Notes: generated by a model not told the origin, from the letters alone. Positions 23,598 through 31,272 are shown, counted from the first letter of the stretch. The stretch: 31,272 nucleotides of DNA from Clostridiaceae bacterium (GCA_904501685.1 CAJGBX010000001.1:1-31272); one strand, 5' to 3'. Translations and numbers: made by a program.

Positions 23598-23626
23598 AGT
23601 ATACCAAAAAGCTCGTATTTTGTCAA
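23598..23626 (-). promoter_or_regulatory. Sigma-A promoter of the pur operon
   Basis: Minus strand TTGACA (23626-23621), 17-bp spacer, TATACT (23603-23598), placing the transcript start a few bases before the riboswitch. No PurR-type box was recognised. Confidence 0.85.
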
Positions 23627-23652
23627 CGCTGAAATGCTCTAAATTTTATATG

Positions 23653-23805
23653 TTACTTATTATTTTTGAAATTTTTATTTACATCTTCAGCACCGGTCAG
23701 TGAATAGCTTAACATAATCAATTCTTGTAACGTTGTTATGTCAACATCGTTCTCCAAAACAACCGGAATCCGGTAATATTTATTTATATACCAAGCAGTA
23801 ATAAT
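23653..23805 (-). pseudogene. Possible remnant reading frame (50 codons, no start codon)
   Basis: In the gap between the pur promoter and asnB (23627-23840), minus strand codons from 23805 to a TAA at 23653 read as a protein-like sequence: AWYINKYYRIPVVLENDVD followed by a helical stretch TLQELIMLSYSLTGAEDVN. There is no ATG or GTG at its head and no ribosome binding site. The only early alternative is TTG at 23757, also without a ribosome binding site. It could be the tail of a decayed gene. I do not recognise the family, and chance coding in AT-rich spacer is quite possible. The rest of the gap holds only the hairpin at 23841-23874. Confidence 0.25.
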
Positions 23806-23840
23806 TTAAAAATCAAGGTTGTTACAACATCAATCAATAA

Positions 23841-23874
23841 CAGCAACCGCACTGAAATTGCAGTGCGGTTGCTG
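23841..23874. terminator. Strong hairpin downstream of asnB
   Basis: CAGCAACCGCACTG (23841-23854) and CAGTGCGGTTGCTG (23861-23874) form a perfect 14-bp stem with a 6-nt loop, four bases from the asnB stop. The U-tract on the minus side is poor (TTATTGATTG), but position and stem strength indicate the asnB terminator. Confidence 0.75.
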
Positions 23875-23878
23875 TGGT

Positions 23879-25702
23879 TTATATATCAAATTTTACGCCG
23901 TATTTTTCAACCCAATAATCAAACTGTACAAGCCACGCAATCAGCTGAGGTGTTGACATAAGCTGACCGAACCAGGTTCTATCCTCACCCGATAGTACAT
24001 CTTTTAAAACTTCCCTTTCCAAAACCTCAGACAGAATTCCGCCCTTTTCCAAGCAGGATTTCAACATTCCGGTAACCTTTTCCCGGTACTTTGGATTATG
24101 CGTTTTAGGATACGGACTTTTCTTTCGCCATAGTATTTTTTCAGGCAAATATTTAGTCATCGCATTACGCAAAAGTGCCTTTTCTACGCCGTTTTCAAAC
24201 TTAATTTCCCACGGTACATTATACACATATTCCAAAATTCTATGGTCGGCAAACGGTACCCTGACCTCAAGTCCTGAATACATACTCATACGGTCCTTAC
24301 GTTCTAAAAGCGAGGTCATAAAGTAACCTACCGAAAGCACTGTTGCAATACGTGAGGTACGCATACTTTCACTGTCATACGGCAGTGTAGAACAATCGGA
24401 TATGATTTTTTTATACTCATTTGACAACACATCAAAGCCCTCATCAGCTTTAACAAAATTCTTGTTAAACAGGCTAGCTCTTTGCATGGGCTCGTGTATC
24501 CAGGGGAAGAAATCACGATACAGCATTTCGGGTCGGTAGAACCACGGATAACCGCCGAAAACCTCATCCGAACACTCACCCGAAAGTGCTACTGTATGGT
24601 GCTTTTTAACCTTACTGCAAAAATATAAAAGTGAGGAATCAATATCTGCCTGACCGGGAAAATCCCTTGCTTCGGTTGCCGGAATCAAACACTCGGCTAT
24701 TTCATTATTCGGCGCTGTCAAAACCGTATGGTCGGTCATCAGCCAACGAGCCAAATATCTTGCGAAATCGTCATCTCCCTGAGGCTGAAATAATGACTGC
24801 TTAAAGCTGTCGCGGTTACCTTCATATTCAAAAGAATATGTTGCTAAGGTTTTGCCCTTGCTTCGGTACCCCTCAGCCGCCAGAGCTGTCAACACCGAAG
24901 AATCAAGTCCGCCCGACAAAAATGTACACAACGGCACATCACTGACGGTTTGACGCCGAACGGCATCATAAAGCAGCTCACCTACCACGCTTTGTGCCGT
25001 TTTAGCATCACCATAAAACGGCTTCGCCTCTAATTTCCAATATTTCCAAGCCTTTAAGCCGTTATCGGTCACTACAGCACACTGTGCCGGCTTTAGTTCC
25101 TTAATATCACGAAAAACTCCGCTTCCAGACAATGTAACCGGACTTAAAAATACCAGCTGCCAAAGACCTGTATTATCCACCTTTCGGCTCACCTTCGGAT
25201 GCTCAAGCAACGCCTTGATTTCGGATGCAAACAAAAAAGTACTGCCTAAAAACGTATAGAAAAATGGCTTGACACCCATTCGGTCACGTGCCAAAAACAC
25301 CCTGCGGTCGGTTATATCATAAACTGCGAATGCGAAAATACCGTTAAGATATTTAGGACATTCATCACCGTAAATAATATAACTCCACAGTACAGTTTCG
25401 GTATCGCAGTTAGTCTTAAACTCAGCACCGTACTCCTTTAAATCGGTACGCAATTCGGGCGAATTATAAATCTCACCGTTATAAATTATTACATATTCCT
25501 TACCCTTAAACACTGCCTTCATAGGCTGAGCACCGTTTTTCGGGTCCATAACGCTTAGTCGGTTATGACAAAAGGCCACTGTTTCATCACTGAAGCTTCC
25601 CGATGCATCAGGACCTCGCACCTTCATTGTAGCACTCATTTTTTCGCACAAAACGGCATTTGGACGTTCCTTAAAATCAATCATTCCGCAAATCGAACAC
25701 AT
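23879..25702 (-). CDS. asnB: Asparagine synthase, glutamine-hydrolysing
   Basis: Makes asparagine from aspartate, glutamine and ATP. 607 aa: class II glutaminase (1-210) with the processed nucleophile C2 (MCSICGMID), R48 in CHNRLSVMD, N75-G76 in IIYNGEIYN and D100 in NCDTETVLW; then the synthetase domain with PP-loop LSGGLDSSV at 262 and ALSGECSDEVFGGYPWF. All four glutaminase residues are intact, in contrast to the PurF of this window. The ATG has GGAGTGA six bases upstream. It is a single-gene unit between two terminators. A -10-like TACAAT lies about 40 bases upstream, without a good -35. Confidence 0.95.
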   Translation of the reverse strand: MCSICGMIDFKERPNAVLCEKMSATMKVRGPDASGSFSDETVAFCHNRLSVMDPKNGAQPMKAVFKGKEYVIIYNGEIYNSPELRTDLKEYGAEFKTNCDTETVLWSYIIYGDECPKYLNGIFAFAVYDITDRRVFLARDRMGVKPFFYTFLGSTFLFASEIKALLEHPKVSRKVDNTGLWQLVFLSPVTLSGSGVFRDIKELKPAQCAVVTDNGLKAWKYWKLEAKPFYGDAKTAQSVVGELLYDAVRRQTVSDVPLCTFLSGGLDSSVLTALAAEGYRSKGKTLATYSFEYEGNRDSFKQSLFQPQGDDDFARYLARWLMTDHTVLTAPNNEIAECLIPATEARDFPGQADIDSSLLYFCSKVKKHHTVALSGECSDEVFGGYPWFYRPEMLYRDFFPWIHEPMQRASLFNKNFVKADEGFDVLSNEYKKIISDCSTLPYDSESMRTSRIATVLSVGYFMTSLLERKDRMSMYSGLEVRVPFADHRILEYVYNVPWEIKFENGVEKALLRNAMTKYLPEKILWRKKSPYPKTHNPKYREKVTGMLKSCLEKGGILSEVLEREVLKDVLSGEDRTWFGQLMSTPQLIAWLVQFDYWVEKYGVKFDI

Positions 25703-25826
25703 AAAATCACTCCGAAATAAAATAATTTAAACATCAATATTATTGTATGCCGAAAAATACTTGAATTTGCTTGATTTTATGCAATAATTATGATATATTT
25801 CGTCCGATGATATAATTTTAAAAAGC

Positions 25827-25864
25827 AAAAACGCTTGTGAGCCATAAAGCTCACAAGCGTTTTA
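25827..25864. terminator. Terminator of the Na/Pi transporter gene
   Basis: AAAACGCTTGTGAGC and GCTCACAAGCGTTTT form a 15-bp stem with a 6-nt loop. On the minus strand it is followed by TTGCTTTTTAAAA. It separates the transporter from asnB. Confidence 0.9.
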
Positions 25865-25878
25865 TTTTAAATATTCAA

Positions 25879-27636
25879 TTAAGCCTTAAGCGAAAACTTA
25901 CGGGAATATTCCTCATAGCTTCTGGTGTAGGCGCTATTCGGGTCAATCTTAACGCTGTTTAGGTATTCATGTGCCTCAAAAGTACCGTGGCGCGACTCAA
26001 TAATAGCAACTGCAATATTAGAACAATGGTCCGAAACACGCTCGTAATTGGTAAGCAAATCGGTCAAAACAAAGCCTAATTCGATTGTGCAGTTACCGTG
26101 CTGCAGACGGCGAACATGACGGCTCTTAATATCGGCAATTATTCCGTCAATAACCTGCTCTAACGGCTCGACGGTAGCAGCCAAATTCAAATCGTTATTA
26201 CGGAAGGCCTCGGTAGTAATCTCCAGAATTTCCTTAGTTGCTTCTTTAAGCTTTTCTATTTCAAAGCTTGCCTCATGTGAGAATTGAATCTGCTTTTCGT
26301 GCATTTCACGGGCAACACCAACCAAATTTTCTGCATGGTCACCGATACGTTCAAAATCGTTAATCGAATGTAAAATACGGGCAATTTTTTTAGAGTCGGA
26401 TTCCGAAGCGCCGGTAGCAGAAAGTCTTACCATATATGTACCGAGCTGATCCTCATAATTATCCAACTGAGTTTCCATGCCGCTAACCTCAGCGGCAACC
26501 TCATCATTATAATTGCCGATAGCGGAAATTGCTTTATTAAATGCATTTTTAGAAATCTCTGCCATTTCTACTACAACATCCAAAGCGTTGGTAACAGCAA
26601 ACGAAGGAACAGTCAACAAACGCTCGTCCAAAAGCTTACCCTTGCTTTCACTTTCCTTTTCGGGGACAAATAAGTTAGCCAATTTTTCAAGCTGCTTAGC
26701 AGCCGGAAACAAAACCAAAGTGGTAAAGAAATTAAAAATACTGTGCACTATTGCAATTGCAAACGGACTGATTTTATAATCAAGTGCAGCAATATCAACA
26801 ACATAGCTTAAAATACAAAACGGAACAAGGCAAATCAAGGTGCCTATAATATTAAACGCCATATGAACAACGGCAACTTTTTTGGCATTACGGCTAACGC
26901 CGATACTCGAAATAACCGCTGTTACACAAGTACCGATATTTTGTCCCATAATAATTGGAATTGCCATACGGTAGGTTACACCGCCGGTTAAGGCAGCAGT
27001 CTGCAAAATACCGACCGATGCCGCCGAGGACTGAATAATACCGGTAAATACTGCACCGAAGGCTACTGCCAAGAACGGATTCTCAAATGCAGTCAAAAGA
27101 CTTGTAAAGCCTTCCTTTTTGGTCAACGGCTCCATTGCATCCGACATTAAATTCATACCGAACATCAAAACTGCAAAGCCAACCAAAATCGAACCGATAT
27201 TTTTCTTTTTCTGTTTTTTGCTCATCATTATCATAATGATACCGACCAAAGCAAAAACCAGCGAGAAGTTCTTGGGTTTTAACAAGCTCATAAACAAACT
27301 GTCACCCTCTATACCTGCCAAGCTTAAAATCCATGCAGTAAGAGTTGTGCCTATATTGGAGCCCATTAAAACACCTATAGTTTGTCCAAACTGTAAAAGA
27401 CCCGAGTTAACAAGACCGACCAGCATAACGGTCAGGGCACTCGACGACTGAATTGCAATAGTAATTGCCGCACCGAAAACAAGTGCCAAAAACTTTTTAG
27501 AGGTAACCTTAATAAGCGTTTTTTCCAGCTTACCCTTGGCCATTTTTTCGAGGCCCGAGGACATAACATTCATTCCGTAAAGAAAAAAAGCAAGTCCGCC
27601 AAGTAAGGTTATTACTGCGAATACAACTTCATTCAT
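25879..27636 (-). CDS. Na+/phosphate cotransporter, NptA/PNaS family with PhoU-like domain
   Basis: A 585-aa membrane protein that probably moves phosphate with sodium. The membrane half (about 1-340) contains the two inverted-repeat signature motifs, IQSSSALTVMLVGLVNSG at about 62 and GIIQSSAASVGILQTAAL at about 195, with GSNIGTTLTAW and GQNIGTCVTAV following each. The C-terminal ~200 residues are helical and PhoU-like (KKIARILHSINDFERIGDHAENLV; YERVSDHCSNIAVAI), probably metal binding and regulatory. ATG at 27636 has GGGGAGA upstream; a longer frame to 27687 crosses the promoter. Its promoter has a textbook Pho box, so it should be induced by low phosphate through PhoB/PhoR. Transport direction and ion are inferred from the family. 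Confidence 0.93.
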   Translation of the reverse strand: MNEVVFAVITLLGGLAFFLYGMNVMSSGLEKMAKGKLEKTLIKVTSKKFLALVFGAAITIAIQSSSALTVMLVGLVNSGLLQFGQTIGVLMGSNIGTTLTAWILSLAGIEGDSLFMSLLKPKNFSLVFALVGIIMIMMSKKQKKKNIGSILVGFAVLMFGMNLMSDAMEPLTKKEGFTSLLTAFENPFLAVAFGAVFTGIIQSSAASVGILQTAALTGGVTYRMAIPIIMGQNIGTCVTAVISSIGVSRNAKKVAVVHMAFNIIGTLICLVPFCILSYVVDIAALDYKISPFAIAIVHSIFNFFTTLVLFPAAKQLEKLANLFVPEKESESKGKLLDERLLTVPSFAVTNALDVVVEMAEISKNAFNKAISAIGNYNDEVAAEVSGMETQLDNYEDQLGTYMVRLSATGASESDSKKIARILHSINDFERIGDHAENLVGVAREMHEKQIQFSHEASFEIEKLKEATKEILEITTEAFRNNDLNLAATVEPLEQVIDGIIADIKSRHVRRLQHGNCTIELGFVLTDLLTNYERVSDHCSNIAVAIIESRHGTFEAHEYLNSVKIDPNSAYTRSYEEYSRKFSLKA

Positions 27637-27669
27637 ATTCTCTTCTCCCCATTTTATATTCCTACGACA

Positions 27670-27698
27670 ATTATATACCAGCGACATAGAAAATCCAA
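27670..27698 (-). promoter_or_regulatory. Promoter of the Na/Pi transporter gene
   Basis: Minus strand TTGGAT (27698-27693), 17-bp spacer, TATAAT (27675-27670), 33 bases before the ATG. The imperfect -35 fits activation by a bound regulator. Confidence 0.75.
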
Positions 27699-27707
27699 GT
27701 GCTTCAA

Positions 27708-27724
27708 TGTTAAATCTATGTTAA
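27708..27724 (-). promoter_or_regulatory. Pho box upstream of the Na/Pi transporter
   Basis: Minus strand TTAACA-TAGAT-TTAACA, two perfect repeats with 5-bp spacing, 9 bp upstream of the -35. Same sequence and nearly the same distance to the -10 as at phoB (32 versus 31 bp). Confidence 0.82.
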
Positions 27725-27749
27725 ATTTTCCCAAATCCCTAGCCACCGT

Positions 27750-28445
27750 TTACGGCTGTTCCTTACTTCCAAGCGGTATAATTTTTTCAAAAAGACAGGT
27801 ATAATCAGCCGTAACCAGCCTATCCTCATGAAGCGAGCCAAAATACCAATGGTTAAACTTGACCGATTTTGCAAGCTCCTCAAAATAACCGTTAAGCTTG
27901 TTTACCTTTTCAGGCAGACCTCGTCTTAAAAGCATTGAGCTTTTGACCAACAGCGGAGGCTCGTGGGTAATAATATAATCAACCCGAAGTCCTGCCTCAT
28001 CCAAATTTTGAGCACCGGTTGCCAGCTGCTGAGGTGTAGGCAGCTCATCACGGTACCAAATTCCTTTTTCCTCCTCGTGACGAAGCTCGCGGTCATCGCT
28101 TTCACCTCCGCCGAAGGTGAAAATTTTAATGCCGTCAATATTAAAAATCTGCCCTCTCATCAAGTGGAACAGATTCCCGCTGATTCGGTGAACGTGACCG
28201 CCCTTCCAAACCGTTTCCTTGCCCTTGAATATTTTACGGAAGTTTTCGTGTGTGCCGTCAACAAAGCAAACGGTAAATTTACGGCTGCCAATGTACTCAA
28301 TTACACTTTTTTCTCTTTTACCGCCGTCCCAAAGATAACCGAAATCACCGCAAATAATCAGTATATCCCCTGCTTTAAGCTTTCGCCATTGTGCGTCATA
28401 CAGCCGAGATTCATCTCCGTGCATATCCCCTGTCACATAAATCAT
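27750..28445 (-). CDS. Calcineurin-like metallophosphoesterase
   Basis: A 231-aa soluble phosphoesterase with a two-metal site. Motifs in order: MIYVTGDMHGD (D7, H9), LIICGDFGYLW at about 29, FVDGTHENF at about 61 (the GNHE motif with T for N), ITHEPP at about 159 and FGSLHED at about 203, a variant of GHxH. The substitutions suggest a specialised substrate; nucleotide, protein or small phosphoesters are all possible. The ATG has GGAGGTGA eight bases upstream. It is upstream of the Na/Pi transporter but ends before the latter's own promoter, so the two are not clearly one operon. Divergent from the carboxypeptidase gene. Confidence 0.88.
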   Translation of the reverse strand: MIYVTGDMHGDESRLYDAQWRKLKAGDILIICGDFGYLWDGGKREKSVIEYIGSRKFTVCFVDGTHENFRKIFKGKETVWKGGHVHRISGNLFHLMRGQIFNIDGIKIFTFGGGESDDRELRHEEEKGIWYRDELPTPQQLATGAQNLDEAGLRVDYIITHEPPLLVKSSMLLRRGLPEKVNKLNGYFEELAKSVKFNHWYFGSLHEDRLVTADYTCLFEKIIPLGSKEQP

Positions 28446-28545
28446 TTGCAGTCACCTCCAAAAAAATTGAAAATATTTAATTTTACCCTTTAAATTCTCA
28501 CTGAAAGTTGTTATACTTAAAAAGTACCATTATACATTTATGTTT

Positions 28546-28574
28546 ATTATACTATCTATCGTTCTTTATTGCAA
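28546..28574 (-). promoter_or_regulatory. Promoter of the metallophosphoesterase gene
   Basis: Minus strand TTGCAA (28574-28569), 17-bp spacer, TATAAT (28551-28546). The -35 falls on the ribosome binding site region of the divergent carboxypeptidase gene, and the -10 overlaps the plus-strand -10-like TATACT (28548-28553). Confidence 0.65.
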
Positions 28575-28586
28575 GGAGAAACGCCA

Positions 28587-29951
28587 GTGTTTAAAAAGAT
28601 TTTTTGCTGTAGCTTTGTATTTATAATCATTATCTGTGCGGTATTGCCAACCGCATTCAGCTATACTCCGACTAATTTCAATATCGATGCCGAGGGCGCA
28701 CTCCTGATTAACACCGACACCGGTGATGTGCTTTTTTCCAAAAACACAGACCAACGGTTTTATCCTGCATCGTTAACCAAGCTGATGACGGCATTAGTGC
28801 TTTATGAAAGCTGCCCCGATTTGGACGGACAAAAAATCACCGTATCTGAATATGCAATAAACTCTCTTCAAGGCACTGATTCGTCAACCGGCGGCTTGAA
28901 GATTGGCGAGGAGCTGACCGTAAGACAAATGCTTTATATTCTGCTTTTATCCTCGGCTAACGACGGTGCAAACGCCATTGCCGAACACGTTTCGGGCAAT
29001 ATTCCTGCCTTTTGCGAAAAAATGAACGCCAAAGCCGCCGAGCTTGATATGACCGGAACTCATTACGTTAACGCACACGGTCTGCACGACCTTGAGCACT
29101 ATACAACCGTAAACGATATGTATAAGCTTACATCTGCTTTTCTGTCGGTTGATATTTTAAAGGAAATCGCATTTTCCACTAAATACAACCTCGCGGCTAC
29201 AAATAAGAGCCCTGCCCGCAGCTTTACTACCACCAATTATCTGTTACTTAACAACGGACAAAAGTGCACCGCTGAAAAATACAAAGGTCAAAGCTATTAC
29301 TATAAATATGCCAAGGGTGTAAAAACCGGATATACCGACCCTGCAGGGCGTTGCCTTATAACAACTGCCTCTAAGGGCGGCTACAATTATATGTGCATTT
29401 TAATGAAGAGTCCTGTTTATGCCGAAAACGGAAGAACTAAAATACGTATTGAATTCGGTGACACAAAGGCTTTATACGAATGGGCTTTTAATGAATTCGA
29501 ATATAAAAACATTCTTTCTACCGACCAAATAATCGGTGAGGCTGAGGTGGATTTAGCCTGGGATACCGATTTTGTATCGGTTGTACCGTCCGACAAGCTT
29601 TCGGCTGTAGTTCCTAAGGTTGCGGATTCCTCTACCATAAGCATGGAAATCGATTGGTACAAAAAAACTTATGATGCACCTATTAAAAAGGGCGACATTA
29701 TGGGTGAATGCAGTCTTGTTTATGCCGGTGAGGTTTTGGGAACCGTTACATTAGAGGCTGCTCAGGACGTTGAGCGCAGCACCCTTATGTACATCGGCCG
29801 TAGTGTAAAAAGCTTTACCTCTGCTCTTTTTGGCTCTAAGCTTTTTCTTGTATTCTTAATTCTCGTTATTGCCGCAGTTGCAATTTTTATTATCAGTCTT
29901 ATTATTCTCAACTCACCTAAGCATAAGCGTAAAAAAAGAAGAAGATTTTAA
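28587..29951 (+). CDS. D-alanyl-D-alanine carboxypeptidase (PBP5/DacF-like)
   Basis: Trims the terminal D-Ala of peptidoglycan stem peptides on the outer face of the membrane. Start is GTG at 28587 with AAGGAG eight bases upstream; a TTG at 28569 has no ribosome binding site. 454 aa: signal peptide (residues 1-25), then the serine penicillin-binding domain with SxxK in PASLTKLM (S62, K65), SxN in SSAND (S123, N125) and KTG in GVKTGYT (K246). A beta-rich C-terminal domain of the PBP5 type follows. The end carries a membrane helix LFLVFLILVIAAVAIFIISL and a basic tail, so it is anchored by a true transmembrane segment rather than an amphipathic helix. Could be vegetative or sporulation-linked; the sequence does not decide. 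Confidence 0.93.
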   Translation: MFKKIFCCSFVFIIIICAVLPTAFSYTPTNFNIDAEGALLINTDTGDVLFSKNTDQRFYPASLTKLMTALVLYESCPDLDGQKITVSEYAINSLQGTDSSTGGLKIGEELTVRQMLYILLLSSANDGANAIAEHVSGNIPAFCEKMNAKAAELDMTGTHYVNAHGLHDLEHYTTVNDMYKLTSAFLSVDILKEIAFSTKYNLAATNKSPARSFTTTNYLLLNNGQKCTAEKYKGQSYYYKYAKGVKTGYTDPAGRCLITTASKGGYNYMCILMKSPVYAENGRTKIRIEFGDTKALYEWAFNEFEYKNILSTDQIIGEAEVDLAWDTDFVSVVPSDKLSAVVPKVADSSTISMEIDWYKKTYDAPIKKGDIMGECSLVYAGEVLGTVTLEAAQDVERSTLMYIGRSVKSFTSALFGSKLFLVFLILVIAAVAIFIISLIILNSPKHKRKKRRRF

Positions 29952-29968
29952 AATTGAAAATTTATTTA

Positions 29969-30007
29969 ACGCACCTCAAAGTTTAAGTCTTGAGGTGCGT
30001 AATTTTT
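29969..30007 (+). terminator. Terminator of the carboxypeptidase gene
   Basis: ACGCACCTCAA (29969-29979) pairs with TTGAGGTGCGT (29990-30000), an 11-bp stem with a 10-nt loop, followed by AATTTTTATC. Confidence 0.85.
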
Positions 30008-30079
30008 ATCAGATATATAATATTTAACGACTTAAAGTAATGTATAGCCGAAAATATTTTGAATATAGGATTTCTGCCC

Positions 30080-30108
30080 TTGATATAAGTTAAAAAACAA
30101 AGTATAAT
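30080..30108 (+). promoter_or_regulatory. Promoter of the pseudouridine synthase gene
   Basis: TTGATA (30080-30085), 17-bp spacer, TATAAT (30103-30108), 28 bases before the ATG. Confidence 0.8.
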
Positions 30109-30136
30109 AATGAAAAACTGTTATCAGAGGTAAGCT

Positions 30137-31105
30137 ATGAAATCATTTACCGTCGGCAAAAACGATGCCGGTTTAAGATTAGACAAATTTGTCACCAAAA
30201 CAGCACCGCTTTTACCTACTGCCCTGCTATACAAATACATAAGATTAAAGCGAATTAAGGTTGACGGCAAGCGTGCCGAAATCAGCACAAGGCTTGCATT
30301 AGGCTCATTGGTCGAAATGTATATTAATGACGAATTTTTTGAGCCGAAGTCACCGAAGTATGATTTTATGTCGGCCTCAAAATCGTTGGATATTGTGTAT
30401 GAAGATGAAAATATCTTACTTGCCGATAAAAAACAAGGTCTGCTTGTGCACCCTGACGAGAACGAGTATAACGACACACTTATTGCCCGTATACAACGGT
30501 ATTTATACGAAAAGGGTGAGTATGACCCCGAGGCTGAAAACAGTTTTCGGCCTGCTTTAGCAAACCGTATCGACCGAAATACCGGCGGAATCGTAATCGC
30601 CGCAAAAAACGCCGAGGCTTTACGTATTTTATGCGACAAAATCAAGACTCGGGAAATTGATAAGATGTACCTCACTATAGTTCACGGCAAGCCGCCTAAA
30701 GCCACAGATATTTTAGAGGGCTACCTTGAAAAAAATGAGGACAAGCGGCAGGTTTATATCAAGAAAAATCAATCTGTTGATACCAAAACCATTCGCACAA
30801 AGTATTCGGTTTTGGCATCAAAAGACGGTTTGTCACTTTTAAAAATCGAACTGCTGACCGGCCGTACCCACCAAATCAGAGCGCATATGGCATCAATAGG
30901 ATGTCCGTTGTTAGGTGACGGAAAGTACGGTGTAAACCAAAAAGACAGAGCTTTAGGCTTTAAGTGCCAAGCACTGTATTCCTATAAGCTGAAATTCAAT
31001 TTCAACTCTGACGGCGGAATTTTGGAATACTTAAACGGTAAGACCTTCCAAGTCCCTACCGTATGGTTTGCAGATAAGTTGTTCCCCGAGGTTAAGTATA
31101 AATAG
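30137..31105 (+). CDS. RluA-family RNA pseudouridine synthase
   Basis: Turns uridine into pseudouridine in rRNA or tRNA. 322 aa: N-terminal S4-like RNA-binding segment (about 13-60, LRLDKFVTKTAPLLP, IRLKRIKVDGK), then the catalytic domain with DENILLADKKQGLLVHP at about 90 and the active site NRIDRNTGGIVIAAK with catalytic D146. The family motif is HRLDxxTSG, here NRIDRNTGG. The motif LLTGRTHQIRAHMASIGCPLLGDGKYG at about 238-264 is typical. The ribosome binding site is AGAGGTAAG, and the gene is single-unit with its own promoter and terminator. Which uridine it modifies cannot be read from the sequence. Confidence 0.94.
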   Translation: MKSFTVGKNDAGLRLDKFVTKTAPLLPTALLYKYIRLKRIKVDGKRAEISTRLALGSLVEMYINDEFFEPKSPKYDFMSASKSLDIVYEDENILLADKKQGLLVHPDENEYNDTLIARIQRYLYEKGEYDPEAENSFRPALANRIDRNTGGIVIAAKNAEALRILCDKIKTREIDKMYLTIVHGKPPKATDILEGYLEKNEDKRQVYIKKNQSVDTKTIRTKYSVLASKDGLSLLKIELLTGRTHQIRAHMASIGCPLLGDGKYGVNQKDRALGFKCQALYSYKLKFNFNSDGGILEYLNGKTFQVPTVWFADKLFPEVKYK

Positions 31106-31110
31106 GTAAA

Positions 31111-31140
31111 CAAAAAAGCACCTTCATAGGTGCTTTTTTG
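31111..31140. terminator. Bidirectional terminator between the pseudouridine synthase and PspC genes
   Basis: AAAAAAGCACC (31112-31122) and GGTGCTTTTTT (31129-31139) form an 11-bp stem with a 6-nt loop; the A- and T-runs serve both strands of the converging genes. Confidence 0.9.
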
Positions 31141-31157
31141 TTTATATCTAACGTTTA

Positions 31158-31272
31158 TTAAGGAAGGAAATCCGGTTCACGAGGCATAATTATAGCACAA
31201 ATGATATATGCTAAAAGACCGCTGCCACCCAGCACGCTGAATGCTACCCAAGCAACACGAATCAACGTAGGG
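31158..31272 (-). CDS. PspC-domain membrane protein, C-terminal end (partial)
   Basis: The last 37 codons of a minus-strand gene run from the window edge to TAA at 31160-31158. The peptide begins PTLIRVAWVAFSVLGGSGLL and continues into AYIICAIIMPREPDFLP. This is the characteristic second half of a PspC domain (DPTLxRVxxV...GGSGxLxYIxxxxxMP), with a membrane helix ending in the conserved MP motif. PspC proteins are envelope-stress membrane proteins; the N-terminal half is outside the window. Confidence 0.85.
   Translation of the reverse strand, partial: PTLIRVAWVAFSVLGGSGLLAYIICAIIMPREPDFLP

Noticed and set aside
25703..25826. T-box or other riboswitch upstream of asnB
   Set aside because: The spacer is only about 120 bp, shows no T-box sequence, specifier stem or antiterminator, and is mostly AT-rich.
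27963..28493. 176-codon plus-strand frame opposite the metallophosphoesterase
   Set aside because: It is antisense to a gene with all metallophosphoesterase motifs and a strong ribosome binding site, and has no ribosome binding site or family features itself.
30124..30675. 183-codon minus-strand frame opposite the pseudouridine synthase
   Set aside because: The plus strand is a clear RluA-family enzyme with promoter, ribosome binding site and active-site motif. The antisense frame is serine-rich shadow sequence with no domain.

Overview
The window looks like chromosomal DNA of a low-to-moderate GC Firmicute, most likely a gut-type Clostridia (Oscillospiraceae/Ruminococcaceae-like). The grounds are consensus sigma-A promoters with AAGGAG/AGGAGG ribosome binding sites, a clostridial single-chain PurL, class II GalT, an NptA-type Na/Pi transporter, a ZTP riboswitch, and separate PurO-type and AICAR-transformylase enzymes in place of bifunctional PurH. 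No mobile element, CRISPR array, rRNA or tRNA was seen. Nearly all genes are on the minus strand.

Layout: (1) 1-219 (+) is the tail of ychF, followed by a shared terminator. (2) 287-6226 (-) is a likely operon mgtE - family 2 glycosyltransferase - galT - ABC exporter. It starts from a near-perfect promoter and a ~220-nt structured leader that contains a small ORF and two mutually exclusive hairpins, one of which covers the mgtE ribosome binding site. (3) 6229-8704 (-) is a pair of lipoproteins, one with WG-like repeats and one PstS-like. A divergent small acidic protein (8887-9168, +) has its own strong promoter. (4) 9276-10991 (-) is a PhoB/PhoR-type two-component system with a Pho box upstream. 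(5) 11177-23626 (-) is a nine-gene purine and one-carbon operon, purE-purF-purM-purN-purO-purH(AICARFT only)-purD-purL-fhs, behind a ZTP riboswitch and terminator. (6) 23879-25702 (-) is asnB. (7) 25879-27724 (-) is a Na/Pi cotransporter with a PhoU-like tail and a TTAACA-N5-TTAACA Pho box. (8) 27750-28445 (-) is a metallophosphoesterase, divergent from a D-Ala-D-Ala carboxypeptidase (28587-29951, +). (9) 30137-31105 (+) is a RluA-type pseudouridine synthase, followed by the 3' end of a PspC-domain gene (-).

How it works together: the purine operon carries most steps from PRPP to IMP. Fhs makes 10-formyl-THF for PurN and AICARFT, and the leader should sense ZMP/ZTP, the intermediate that accumulates when 10-formyl-THF is short. 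purC, purB, purK and purA are not in the window. PhoB/PhoR and the Na/Pi transporter share the same Pho-box sequence at nearly the same promoter position, so they probably form part of one phosphate regulon.

The most unusual points are a PurF whose glutaminase domain lacks every catalytic and glutamine-binding residue I can align, the mgtE leader, and the split, archaeal-like last two steps of IMP synthesis.
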